From contig JBBPSI010000002.1 in NCBI GenBank assembly GCA_038093515.1, positions 1-64,000 of the forward strand: a stretch of DNA of 64,000 nt. Direction: 5' to 3'. A model generated the notes under the pieces. The model did not search any database. It saw only the letters and a program-made list of their open reading frames with translations, and was not told where the DNA came from. Within the stretch, counting starts at the first letter, position 1. The number at the start of each line of letters is the position of its first letter. Below, piece by piece: positions 22,508 through 34,800 of this stretch. A program made the translations under genes and the position numbers. This DNA comes from Butyriboletus loyo (lineage: Eukaryota; Basidiomycota; Agaricomycetes; Boletales; Boletaceae).

Positions 22508-22824
22508 TCCCTCTTGAAGGTTGGGCAGAGGAACATGAGCTACACATCACGAACGTTTTTTGATATAGTTTACGAGAGCGACGGATGGCGTTGTCGAGCG
22601 GCTTGCGGATTTCCATGTGTACCCATTCCAATTCATTGTATGGACATTGAATACTTTCTAATTCCTCCTCCGTATTTCTTTGAATCAATACCCTTTCGAG
22701 TCCTTACGGGGTTAAGAAATATAAATGACGATCGTCATGGATTAGAGGTATAGGATTCTTGGCATATTAATAACACTGGGCGGCGGATGGATTAGCTACA
22801 GGTGCAAGGTCATAGCAAGAAGCA
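22508..22824. other. Convergent 3' intergenic region, nothing recognised
   Basis: Contains the 3' ends of the UPF0658 gene (plus) and the kinase gene (minus). AT-rich, with no conserved-looking feature. Confidence 0.5.
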
Positions 22825-24718
22825 TTAACGGAGGAGGGAAACGAGGTGTGTCGCGGAGCGTCGATCCTCAGGGCGACTCTTCCAGCATAATTGTACCGCC
22901 TTCCAGAATGGATCCTTACTACTGATTGATTCTGGGCTATTCGGGCGTTCGCCGTTCTGGACACAGTTTACCACACGCCCAGCTGAGAGACCTTCAAATG
23001 GGATCTTTCCAGACACCATCTTATCGCAACGAGAGGTAAACATCAACGCAACGCATGAGGAATTCGAGCTTACCTCGTACAAAACACAGCCGAAAGAATA
23101 TATGTCGGACTTGTCCGAGGCTCTGGCACGGTCGCCACCGTCTATAAGTTCTGGTGCCATCCAATGCACCGGGTTGTATGCTGCAAGACCAACACGTGTC
23201 GAGTCGAGGTATTTCCCTGAATCCGAGGCATAGGATTGACCAAAGTCCCCAAGAAGTGCGTGGCCGTCATCACCAACCAACACATTATCCTAATGGGTCT
23301 CAGAGATAATGAAGCGGATGCACTCGAATATTTCTTACCCCCTTGAGATCTCCATGAACAATGGGCGGCTCATGACAGTGGATATATTCTAAACCTTCTG
23401 CGAGATCCCTGCCCCATTTCCTCGCCAAGGCAGGCCAATCTCTAGGATTATATTTCTTCATGTGGTTCCTGATGTTACCATTATTGAAGAACGGCGAAAC
23501 CAGACCCATGTTGAGGGTGCTGTCCATGACGATCCCTAGGAATGGAACAATATTCTTGTGTTGTAAGGTTTTCCACAGGATAGCCTCGCCGGCGAACATC
23601 TATAGCCTAAATCTTAGTTTGCGAAGAGAGGAATCGGTTCAAAAAGTTCCAGACCTCGAGGCACTTCCTCTTGGCGGCAGGATCGCTACACGAAATCTCC
23701 TTGATAACAACATCGCGACTATTCATTGTTGCCTTCGTTACCCTTGCGTTCGCGCCGCCAGCAAGACTTCGCTTGTTAGTGATAGAGGGGTGTCCGATCT
23801 GCAGAGTATGCGGAAGGTATGCGGACTTCCTCGCCATGCGGTAGATTTGGGCACGTAGGCGACGCGCGACATCAAGCTCCTGGCGTTTCATGAGGAACTG
23901 CAGATGAATTAATCGCTGATGTGATACTTCCGGAGAAGTGAGATTGCACACCTGCCACAGCAACTCCACGACTTGCTCGGATTCTTGCGAAGGAAGTTTG
24001 TACAGCTCCGGCTTTCTGCCACAGTACAAAATGTGGCACAGAAGGTCACTGTCATCGTCACTTATTACAAAACGTTGAGCAAACAGGTGTTCGTGCTGAC
24101 GGCATGCGTGCTGATGGGGATGTAAATAGCACATCCATAGATGAGTGAAGGTATCTTACGCCGGTCCAAAAGTCAAGAAGATTTTTTCTGATCAAGGAAT
24201 GGTGAGTGAGTTGTTGTACGCTCCCCCAGCCCTTCCAAAGGTTGGCATTGTCTACCAACTGATGCAGATGCCTGTGTGCCGAGTGAATTGCTTGCTCAAA
24301 TGAAAGACAAACATAACAAACCTGCTTTGACAACAAAATACCAAATGCATATAGGTATACATGAAAAGACTCTTGTTGGGTGTCAGGTGGTGATGTACGT
24401 TGAGTATGTTTGGAATCCTCACTCTATATATACGGAGATGCTCGACAAAATACCCACACTGTTTTCTGGCTTCAGGATTCGGAAACCAGGAGCGCGATAT
24501 GACATCGCGGAGTCTGTCGTCGCAGTTTGTATACATTTTCTGTATCATCTCGTAGAAATCGAGGGCTGGAGAAATATCAGCTCCGAACGAGCACAAAACA
24601 GACCAAGGACGGACATGAGCGATCGTGCGGTACGGCGAGGGTGTGAGGAGGCGGGTATTGAGCCGCACCTACGAATTGTGGTTGGTGGCGCGGAGGGGGT
24701 ACATTGGCATAGAACGAG
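22825..24718 (-). CDS. TKL-like protein kinase with HGD catalytic loop
   Basis: Protein kinase of the tyrosine-kinase-like type common in agaricomycetes. The C-terminal kinase domain shows a glycine-poor loop (SLAGGANARVTKATM), the ATP-binding Lys in VVIKEI, QHKNIVPFLGIV, the catalytic loop PPIVHGDLKGDNVLVG, the Mg-binding DFG in ALLGDFGQSY, an APE-equivalent HWMAPELIDGG, and SDIYSFGCVLYEV. The loop Arg of HRD is Gly, while Asp, Lys and DFG are kept, so it is probably an active non-RD kinase rather than a pseudokinase. The N-terminal part (MYSFYANVPPPRHQPQF onward) is about 250 residues with no recognised domain. Introns around 23599-23646, 23293-23340 and 23050-23075 are clear from the joins CLE|MFAGEA and KG|DNVLV; the start and N-terminal exons are less certain. 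Confidence 0.72.
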
Positions 24719-25120
24719 TACATTGGGTAAATGTGGCGACGGTGAGTAGAGGGATAATGGATCGGCGAGGGGATGTCAAGTTGCTTTAAGAGTCTTCTGG
24801 AAGGGGGGTCAGATAACACCCGTCGGCTAGAAAGACAAAAAGACTTGACTTGAGAGGGAAGCAAGGTCGATAGGGAAGAATAAGACGGCTGTGGGGCCAA
24901 TGGCCTACACGACAGGAGGACGCCTAGAAATGATCATTGTATTTTTGTTGGGCATGGAAACGGCCAAGTCTGTGGCCCCAAACGTAACGACCGACAAGGG
25001 GGATATCTTGGGTGGGCATTCGGCGACGTGGTCAACAACGACGCCGGGAAGGAGTTCGCTGAGGGCGTTGTCACGTCGGAGGCGCGTGTCACACGTCACT
25101 GTCCTTGTACTTTGCCAACG
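24719..25120. other. Divergent promoter region between kinase and J-protein genes
   Basis: About 400 bp separate the presumed start codons. Open frames here (for example 24891-25301) are out of frame with the flanking genes and look like chance. No TATA box was identified. Confidence 0.4.
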
Positions 25121-26225
25121 ATGGACTCGGAGACGTCGCGGATGTTCCCCGGCGAGGATAACGTCGACCTGTACACCGTCCTCGTACTCAAGTCAGATGC
25201 ATCCCAGGAAGACATCAGGAAATCTTACAGAAAACTTGCCCTTTTATGCCACCCAGACAAACACACCAGCTCGTCCGAACACGAACGCGCGCACGCGTTG
25301 AGGCGCTTCCAGCAAATAGGTTTCGCCTATGCTGTTCTCGGCGACGAAAAGCGGCGCGAAAAGTACGATGTGACAGGCACGACGGGCGAGAGTCTCATCG
25401 ATCCTGCCGACGATGGAGGATGGGATGCATACTTCCAAGACCTCTTCGACCGCGTGACGCGTGGCAGACTCGATGAAATGAAGAAAGAATACCAAGGTGA
25501 CTACTAGATCGATGACACTCACTCCGCTAACTTCATGCCTTCCAACCTTAGGTTCTTCAGAAGAAGTCGACGATCTCATAGCGGCATACCACGACACCAA
25601 GGGCTCCCTTGGTGAAATCATGAATCACATTCCCCACTCGACTGCAGACGACGAACCGCGATTCATTCATATACTATCTAAGCTCATAGCCGAAGACCGA
25701 CTACCCGACCTACCTCTTTGGCGGTCTACTTCCGCGGACGAGAAAGCCAAACTCGTCCGAAAGAAACAAGCCAAAAAAGAGGCCAAGGAAGCAGAGGAGC
25801 TGGCCAAGGAACTGGGCGTGTGGGATGAATTCTATGGGTCAGGCAAAGTTGGTGCTCGCAAAGGAAAAGGAAAGCACAAGGAGAAGGAGAAGAACGATGC
25901 TGGTGATGAAGAAGATGTTTCCGCCCTGCAGGCCCTCATTTTGCAGAGGCAAAAGGCCAGAAATGGTTTCTTAGACAATTTGGCCACGAAGTATACGGAG
26001 GAAGAGACTTCGAGGCAGAAAGACACGAAAGGAAAGAAGCGGAAAAAGGCTACTGAACCCGAAGACTCTGAAGAAACGGCGTCCCCGAAAAAGAGGCCTC
26101 GATCCGCCCTTACCGAGACCGACGAAGAAAAGTGTGAAAACAACCGATCCAAGCCCACGTCAGGGAAGGTAAAGGCGTCTGGGACGGAAAAGGGGAAGAG
26201 AGGAACTCGCGCCAAGGCAAAGTGA
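25121..26225 (+). CDS. J-domain protein, DNAJC9-like
   Basis: Hsp70 co-chaperone of the DNAJC9 type; in animals DNAJC9 is also a histone H3-H4 chaperone. Exons 25121-25496 and 25552-26225 are joined by a 55-bp intron. The J domain lies at residues about 14-85 with DLYTVLVLKSDASQEDIRKS, the HPD loop in LLCHPDKH, and QIGFAYAVLGDEKRREKYD. It continues with the DNAJC9-specific region (WDAYFQDLFDRVT, SEEVDDLIAAYHDTKGSLGE, FIHILSKLIAEDRLP) and a long Lys/Glu-rich tail with an NLS-like KKRPRS and KGKKRKK. Full length, about 349 residues. A nuclear location is suggested by the tail. Confidence 0.87.
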
Positions 26226-26341
26226 CCGCTAGCTTCATCCTTGCGTTCTTTTGTTCGACTGTACCACTCATGTATTCCGTGCAACTTCCAGTCAATCAGT
26301 AGATGGTCTTTTTGCGTGTATTCAAAGTATGTGATCTATCC

Positions 26342-29300
26342 TTATACATATCTCAGAGAGTCAAACCCCAAACTTCTTCGTGCTTGAACGATAGCGACCA
26401 GCTCCTTAATGCATTCCTCCAGGATGACCACGTTGTCCAACAAATGGGACAAGGTAATGTGGGCGGGTGAATGTTGGTCTTCGTGGTCATCCAACCCCTC
26501 GACATCCTTGGCGTTCACCCGTCCCCACCGGTTCCCGGTTGAGAACACATCTTCTTCCTCAGATCCCCAGCTGGGTGTTTGGGACGGTGTCCACAAACTC
26601 GATGATTCAGAGGGGAGCGGGACGACGAATGGCTCAACGACGACAGCTCGAGTCTGCTGATAATGGGGAGCAAAGGGTCTGGACGCATCAACCTTACTAC
26701 CATCTCCAGATGGTGGCTGAGATTCCGGAGGTGCTTGTGTCTTCCACTTGTTCTTCCTCGGAGTGAGGAACGAAACTAGTGACGAAGACGCCTTTGGCTT
26801 GGACTTTGGGCGTTGCGTACTCGTGTCCGAGGGGTTCGAGGATGACACCGAGGTAGAAGGTGCGCTCGAAAGCCCTGAATCTATCGCAGGCTCAAGAACA
26901 AGTGTCAGCGCATCCGTCAAATTCTCCGAAAACAACAGGCCTTGTCGACGTTCAAGAAGGTACTTGTCAAAGTCATCCACAACCTGGCGATACCGCTCGA
27001 GTTGGCCAACCAGGCCATGAAAGATCGTGTGCACAATAGGGCGTGAGTTCTCGTCTAGTCGAGTTGCGGGAAGATTGTTCGTCTCTGTGGCAAGCTTTTC
27101 ATCTATCTCAAAATCGATGGAGCGATCATCTTGCATGTCTTCTAGTCGACCATCGTCCGGCATTGCTTTGGACTGCGGAGTGTCGCTCACATTGCACGTA
27201 AGCCACCCTGCAATAGACCTATTGGGACAAAGTGCCAGTTCTGCCAATACGCCCGTCAATGAAATGTTAGTCTTGGGCGAGTTGGAAAAGAATTTGCACA
27301 GTGAATCCAGAATGAGAGAAAGGATCGGGTCTTTGACATTCAGTCTGTGTCTCTGTTTCGACCGGGATTCGAGGTCTTCATCGGCACTTATGTGGAAGCA
27401 GGAATGACTTTGGATGGAGGTAAGAGCGTCGCGCAAGTAGTGGTCGTACCCCGTACTGAAAGCGTCATCGTTGTGCGATGGATCGATGCGTGATACAAGA
27501 GCAAGGTAAAGACCCATCTCGCGTTCGTGGGTAGAATACGTCGTTCCGGGCTGTGGATATGATGGCACAGAATTAGCTGGGGATCTAGGCTCAACTTCTG
27601 CTCCGGGATAAACGAATTCCTCCTCCTCGCTGTCTTCTCCCGATATCTTTGGAGGCACAAAAGGCACGACCATAGCTGGCTCCGGATAGCTCGTTGCACT
27701 TGTGGAAGGAATGACCAGAATGAGACCATCAACACAAACATGACACCGCTGTGTAAGCATTGTCTGGAAAAGCTGGAGAGCTGCCGTCACAGTGGGCTGG
27801 TTCTGCGAACGGAGATTGGAAAGGATAAGATCCTTCAGGGTGAAACGAGCCATGGTAGTAAAGTATTCTGATTGCCGTCTCGACTCAGGGGCTTCCATTT
27901 CCAACAACAGCATTGCGCTACTCTTGCGGCGGTGTAGCTTCGTTGCCTTGTCCGCAACGCTGCTGGAGCGAGACCGGGGTGGTGCGTTGCCACCGAGGTT
28001 GAGCATCCCACGGAGCCGATGGCGTGGCGTACCAATGTCATCACTATCTTCGCTCATAAGGAAGTCGACAAGGAGGTCCGAGAGTTGCCCGTTTTCAAGG
28101 GTTCGTATCATGATGTCAATGTAGGACATGACAGCGACAGCGCTGCCATCCAGGTCTGAGCACTCGAGGATAGAAGGGTATAGAACGTTTTCCAGGAATA
28201 TTCTGCGCACAGCGTCGAGGATAGACTGCACGATAGAAGCACCAACAAGACCTGGCGCATCGAGCCCACTGTCTGCGGAATCGCAAATTCTGTTTCGCCG
28301 AATGATGTCCTGTAGGAACTCGAGAAGTTTGAGGAAGTGGTCTAAGCGTGCTTTGACGTCGGAATTAGTAGACTCCTCAAGCCCAATTGCACGGTTCCTC
28401 TCCGCCTGAACCTCTGCTTCTTCCTTTTCCTTCTCGGTCGGTGGTCCGGTACTGCCGAGGACCATGCCAGCTGGACTAGTGTCTTGGGTCATCGGAGAAC
28501 GAAGCTCGAGTTTGGAGGGTAGTAGGGAGCACACAGCGCCTAAGCCCGCACCCAGAACATCGGAGAAATCACCGTCCACGATGTACTCGGCCAAAGCGAG
28601 CGCGGCATCTGAAATTGGATCTCCAACCATCTGATCTGACCCTGCTTTCTCTCGTCTGTGGGCAGGATCTCCTGGGGACATGGCCACGTCCATCAAGAAA
28701 AGGAGTCCAGCGCGGGCAAAATCACCAATCTGGCCTTCTCGATGCACAAAACGAAGAAGATAATTGAATAGTAGGAATTCGTACTCTGGTTTTCGCGCGG
28801 CAGATGTTATGGTCGCTTGTGATGGGGCTGGGGAGGGGACGCGTCTTGAACCGGCGTTCAATTTCTCTGGGTAACCCTCGTCCTCATATTCTTCCTCTTC
28901 CTCTTCGTCCTCTTCCTCCACAGCGAACAAAGGCTCTGAACGATACCAGTGTTTATCATGAAAGAATATCATGAGGAGTTCCCGATAGGTGCGGATACGA
29001 CTGCACAATATGCAGAGCAGATTAACCACTGTGCAAAAGTGTGAACTATGTGTCCCGCTCATGCACAGACGACTCACAGTCCAACTCGTATTCGGAAGGC
29101 TGACTCCGCACAGCGTTCTTGGCAGCACCCATGACTCTATTACGACCGTCCAACCGTTCCTGCAGGTCGTCTCCGACACAATTGCGGAGGAGCTTAAGCA
29201 CAGCTCTGTGGACGGCCGAATGGATGAGAAATTGTTCGTCCATGAGGACGACCATGTTCTGTACAGCGCGGAGAACCTCTGCCTGTATTCCCGAGGGGCG

Positions 29301-29758
29301 ATCGGGCTCACTAAGACGAACGAGCGTTCCCAGCACATCTACACGCGAATATTAGGAACCTTCTCTGTGATACGACAAGGCCTGACCATTCTTCAAAAGG
29401 TACTCTAAACAGGCGCCGGTACCGCTTCAAGAGAGTTAATGTCAAGGGGAGCGTAATGCAAGGGATGAGTGTACGGACCCTTCCTCCGTCCGGGACGATT
29501 CCCATACAAGTGAATCTACCATCGACTGGAGATGAGCTGGTACATCAGTGGACTCGATCCCCCTCATGAGCTGTCGTTCATCTGGATGTTCCAGCGTGGT
29601 CTGCTCGGTGAGCTGTGTAAAGAAGCCTAGGGCACAAACGTTAAGGGTAGACAGACCTTGATCAGGGTCCACGATCTGTTAAATTCGCCAGCATGGTCAT
29701 GCACCGGTTTGGGAGATGGTTGGCTGCTAGTTTTCAAAAACTTGGAGAAGTAGTCCAT
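26342..29758 (-). CDS. FHIP/RAI16-like Hook-interacting protein
   Basis: Fungal homologue of FHIP (FhipA in Aspergillus), the subunit that links the FTS-Hook dynein adaptor to early endosomes. Exon 1 (29657-29758) begins MDYFSKFLKTSSQPSPKP; a 44-bp intron, then LTEQTTLEHPDERQLMRGI; a further intron leads to GTGACLEYLLKND and another to VLGTLVRLSEPDRPSGIQAE. After LVNLLCILCSRIRTYRELLM the gene runs as one large exon of about 2.7 kb to the stop at 26342. Conserved helical segments include FLLFNYLLRFVHREGQIGDF, ARAGLLFLMDVAM and YIVDGDFSDVLGAGLGAV. An acidic run (EEEDEEEEEEYEDEG) and Ser-rich linkers interrupt it. About 1050 residues, intact. No Hook or FTS gene lies in the window. Confidence 0.85.
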
Positions 29759-29876
29759 CGTCAAAACATCGCTCTCTGCTAGGACATTCTTAATGACTAT
29801 ATATCACGTGACCCACGCGACTACACGGTACTGAAGTACATCTAACATCCTTCAACCATATCCTCAGCCTTCAGCT

Positions 29877-31684
29877 TCATCCGTGTTCTACGCTTCCTGG
29901 GTATCCCTCTCGAGCAAACGCCAAACGTCTCTGTTTTAAATCAGTTTTGGGTTTCGAAGCATGCCGAGGCGAGGATGGTAGCAGTTCTTTGGGAAGCACC
30001 GGTGGCCTGAGCTGTGTTATCGGTTTCAATGGCTTGACGATTCCCTCGATGTTCGTTCCCTGCTGTCGCACTGTCTTGGACGGGAGAGAACGGCAAGCTC
30101 GCAGTTGCATGTCAAGCCCCGCCTCTTTCGAAGACTCATCTGCCAAGTGTCGCGCCTTGTCGGAGGTGCTTGTGCTACTTTCTGCAAACACCGACCTTGC
30201 ACTCCTCACAAACGGGTTGCGTGACTCAATGGGGACGCCCGCCCGCGTTTTTGCCAGCACAAACTCACTCTCAACCTTCAGGCGTTTACTTGTAAACTGG
30301 TGTACAATTTCAGTAGCGGCGTCTGAACTGCGTTTGTGCAAGCGGGTGCGATCAACTCTGAGGGGATTGTTTAGCGCCTGACCTGTCCAGCGGGCAATTG
30401 GCTGCCTCTGTCGCGAACTTTCTACATTATCTGAGGATGCACCTTGGGAATTGGGCGGTGCCGAGGATTTGTGGATATCCATAATCTTCCACGGGGGCGG
30501 TGATCGAGCGATGGCTAATGGATCCAACCTACCACCTTGGGAGGGTTGCACCGCCTGCGCAGACAAGGGAAGGATGCTCTTCCTAGAATACCTGTTACGC
30601 GTTGGTGCGTTCTCGTAGAATGAAGAAACATTGGAGACAAGATTGGCATGTGTTGGTCGATCGGTCGCGAAAGACGTAGGAACCACGGGAACGGCGGCGG
30701 TGGCAGATACAATTGGCTTGGATGGAGAAGACGACTCATTCTTGACCGGCTTTCGGAGAGGTGGAATAAACACTAGGGTGTCTTCTGCGGATGATATGGT
30801 CCGAATAGTCGAGTGAAATGTACTTGAATTACCGACAGGGGCAGCTTTCTTTGGATGAGAACGGAGATGATTAAGCTCGTCGATATGTACACGAAAAACC
30901 GACTCCGGAGGACAGGAGTAAAGCGATATAGGATCCGATGCAGTGAGTGCGACCTTCTCGAGGGTGCAGAGAGCTAAGGAGAGAGAAGCTGGGTGAAAGA
31001 GAGAGTTGTTGTCAGAGGGACGGAAGCCGAGGGAGGAGAGGCGTGCATTGACTGCGGTTGGGGTGCAACGGGTGAAACGCAAGTCTAGGGATTGTGTTGG
31101 GACGCGTCGGGACAAGGAAAGATTGATAGGGACAAACCGACGGCAGAGAGGAGGGGAAACTTATGAAGGACAGAGAGAGCATCGTCGTCGATGTTGGGGC
31201 AGCCGTGGAGACTGAGCAACCTGAGGCCCAAAGTGCCAGTTCTGGTGGAATCATCGTTCAAGGACGCGGCGAGACCGCATGCAAGAGTGGTGAGGGCATG
31301 GGAGGAGATGGAGCAACCACGGAGATCGAGGGCAAGCAGGGAGCGAAGAGTGCGAATACTGGCGATGTCGTCGTCGCGAAGATAGATGCAGTTTGGGAGG
31401 GAGATGAGGCTGACGAGGGAGAAATCGGGCGAGTCTGGTATTTTTTGGAGGAGAGGGAGAGCGGGATGTGAGAGGGGGAGCTCGAGCTCGTGGAGATGGG
31501 GTGGGAGGGGGTGGGCGAGCTGGGCGAGGGTTGCCCAGAGACACGGGTCGCGGGTGTGGTGGAGCGCGTCGAGGAGGGCGGGGGAGGCGGGGACGCGGCG
31601 ATTGTGGGCGTGGTGGAGTTGGTCGGGGAAGCGGGCGAGGACGTTGATGCAGAAGAAGGCGAGGGGAGGGAGGAGGGTTGGCAT
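29877..31684 (-). CDS. Leucine-rich-repeat protein with disordered C-terminal half
   Basis: Exons 31138-31684 and 29877-31084 are joined by a 53-bp intron in phase 1. The first 230 residues form AMN1/RNI-like leucine-rich repeats: SLISLPNCIYLRDDDIASIR, LRSLLALDLRGCSISSHALT, LRLLSLHGCPNIDDDALSVL and LLSAVDLRFTRCTPTAVNAR. The remaining 350 residues are Ser/Pro-rich and probably disordered, with basic patches and a KTDLKQRRLAFAREG end. No F-box is visible at the N-terminus (MPTLLPPLAFFCINVLARF is hydrophobic and could be a degenerate one). Function unknown; LRRs of this type usually mediate protein binding. Divergent from FKS1 with 157 bp between starts. Confidence 0.78.
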
Positions 31685-31841
31685 GGTGAGCCTGCCGTTG
31701 TAATTTATTTATTTATGTAACGGCACTGTGGATGGTTCGGAGTGTTCACACGCAAACTCTGAATCGACCTCTTCCTCATCGCTGGCGCTGACTTCGTTCG
31801 TTTTTTGAGACCTTCCACCACCGACACGACACTCGTTTGAC

Positions 31842-34800
31842 ATGGCCCATCCGCCTGACCATCCATACCCGTATCCACAGCCTATCCGTCAAGACTACGA
31901 CAACGACTCCGAGACCGCCTCGCCCTACGCGAGCACCACCAGACTCGCCGGTAACCAGAACTACTACGACCACAAGCCATACAACGGTCCGTTCTCTCCT
32001 CTCTTCTCCTGCTCAACTCACCCCCACCCCAGTAACCGACTCGCCCTCAGATCCCGGCCATGGCACCCCCTCCTATGCCCCCTCCATCACCTCACAAGTC
32101 AGCCAGTCCTATGGCTCTCCCTTCGGCGACCCCGGTCAAGGCGCATATCCCTACCCCGCTTGGGCACCTGACAAGCAAATTCCAATCTCCATGGAAGAGA
32201 TAGAGGACATCTTTCTCGACCTCACCCAAAAGTTTGGTTTCCAGCGCGACTCTATGCGTAACATGGTCCGTCGCTCCTTACACCACATTTCCACTCCTCA
32301 CCTCTCTTTCAGTTTGATTTTCTCATGCAACAGCTCGACTCGAAAGCTTCCCGCATGAGTCCAAATCAAGCCCTCCTCACCCTCCATGCAGACTACATTG
32401 GCGGTCAACACGCAAACTATCGCAAGTGGTATTTCGCCGCTCAGCTCAATCTCGACGATGCTGTTGGTCAGTCCCAGAACCCCGGCCTCCAACGTCTCAG
32501 GAGCGTCAAAGGCGGCGCTGTCAAAACAACAAGTTCAAAGCACCTTGACAGCGCCCTCAACCGGTGGCGCAATGCCATGAACAACATGAGCCAGTATGAC
32601 CGTCTTCGACAAATTGCCCTGTATCTTCTCTGTTGGGGTGAAGCTGGAAACGTCCGTTTTGTCCCAGAATGTCTTTGCTTCATTTTCAAGTGTGCCGACG
32701 ATTACTACCGCAGTCCAGAGTGTCAGAATAGCATGGAGCCCGTGCAAGAGAGCCTCTACCTCGAGACAATTATTAAGCCCCTCTACAAGTTCATGCGCGA
32801 TCAGGGTTATGAGGTCGTCGATGGCAAATTCGTCCGTAGGGAAAAGGATCATGACCAGATCATCGGCTACGACGATATCAACCAGCTCTTTTGGTATCCA
32901 GAGGGTCTCGCTCGCATCGTACTCGATAATAACGTGCGTCCACTCATCCTTCTCTTCTTCACGATCTTATTCGCATCTAGTCTCGCTTGGTTGACATATC
33001 TCCCACCAAACGGTACTTGAACCTCCGACGTGTAGATTGGAACAGAGTGTTCTTCAAGACTTACTTTGAGAAGCGTTCCACCGCACATCTCCTCGTCAAT
33101 TTCAACCGTGTCTGGATTCTCCATGTGTCGTTCTACTGGTTCTACACTGCCTTCAACTCTCCCAAGGTCTACGCACCCCCCAACAAGCAGTTCTCATCTC
33201 CTGCTATGACTTGGTCTGCCACAGCCTTGGGTGGTGCCGTTGCTACCCTCATCATGATTTTCGCCACTCTCGCCGAGTTCATGTACATTCCTACCACTTG
33301 GAACAATGCCTCCCATCTCACAACACGCTTGATCTTCCTTCTGGTTATCCTCGCATTGACGGGAGGCCCAACGGTCTACATCGCCTTTGTCGAGAACCAG
33401 TCAAATCCTACCAATTCACAGATCCCGCTCATAGTAGGCATTGTGCAGTTCTTCATTTCTGTGGTTGCTGCCATCGCGTTTGGTTTGTTCCCCTCCGGTC
33501 GAATGTTTGGCGACCGTGTTGCAGGCAAGTCGCGCAAGTACATGGCCTCGCAGACGTTCACTGCGTCATATCCCGAGCTTCCTCGTTCTGCCCGCACCGC
33601 CAGCATCTTGCTTTGGCTCCTCGTCTTTGGCTGCAAATTCACCGAGTCCTATTTCTTTCTTACAAGTTCCTTCAGTTCTCCCATCGCTGTTATGGCGCAG
33701 ACAACCGTGCAAGGCTGCAGCGACAAGTACCTTGGGTCGGCACTGTGCTCCCACCAGGTCACCTTTACACTGACGATCATGTACATCATGGACCTCATCT
33801 TGTTCTTTCTCGACACTTATCTATGGTACATCATCTGGCTCGTCGTTTTCTCTGTCGGTCGTTCCTTCTCACTCGGGCTTTCCATTTGGACACCGTGGAA
33901 GGATGTCTACACTCGCATGCCCAAACGGATATATGCCAAGTTGCTCGCCACTGCGGAGATGGAGGTCAAGTACAAACCCAAAGTTCTCGTCTCACAAATC
34001 TGGAATGCAGTCATAATTTCCATGTACCGTGAGCATCTTTTGTCGATCGACCATGTCCAGCGACTTCTCTACCACCAAGTCGACGGTCCAGATGGTCGTC
34101 GGACACTGCGCGCCCCACCATTCTTCACCAACCAAAACAGCTCAAGCTACAGGGGGACCTACTTCCCAGCCGACGGCGAAGCGGAGCGTCGCATTTCGTT
34201 CCTTGCTTCGTCCCTTACCACCGCGCTTCCGGAGCCTCTCCCCGTCGATGCTATGCCTACATTTACTGTCCTCGTCCCTCACTATTCAGAAAAAATCTTG
34301 TTGAGTCTCCGGGAAATCATCCGTGAAGAAGATCAGAACACCCGTGTCACGCTGCTCGAGTACTTGAAGCAATTGCATCCTGTTGAATGGGACAACTTTG
34401 TCAAGGACACAAAGATCCTCGCCGAGGAGTCAGAACATTCGGATGGAACGCCGACCATGAACGAGAAGACCAAAGCGGATGATCTACCTTTCTATTGTAT
34501 CGGTTTTAAGACGTCTTCCCCCGAGTACACCCTCCGTACCCGTATCTGGGCCTCACTCCGTGCTCAGACGCTCTACCGTACCGTCTCGGGCATGATGAAC
34601 TATTCCAAGGCTATCAAGCTTCTTTACCGTGTGGAAAACCCTGACACTGTATCCATGTTTGGAGGGAACACGGAGAAGCTCGAACGGGAGTTGGAGAGGA
34701 TGTCGCGACGCAAGTTCAAGTTCACCATCTCGATGCAGCGGTACTCCAAGTTCAACAAGGAAGAGCATGAGAACGCCGAATTTTTGTTACGTGCATACCC

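Noticed and set aside
22825..24718. Kinase as a dead pseudokinase
   Set aside because: Although HRD reads HGD, the catalytic Asp, the ATP-binding Lys and the DFG motif are all present.
29036..29338. N-terminal extension of the large FHIP exon reading from 29338
   Set aside because: In that frame the sequence is unlike the family; three upstream introns give the conserved N-terminus starting at 29758 instead.
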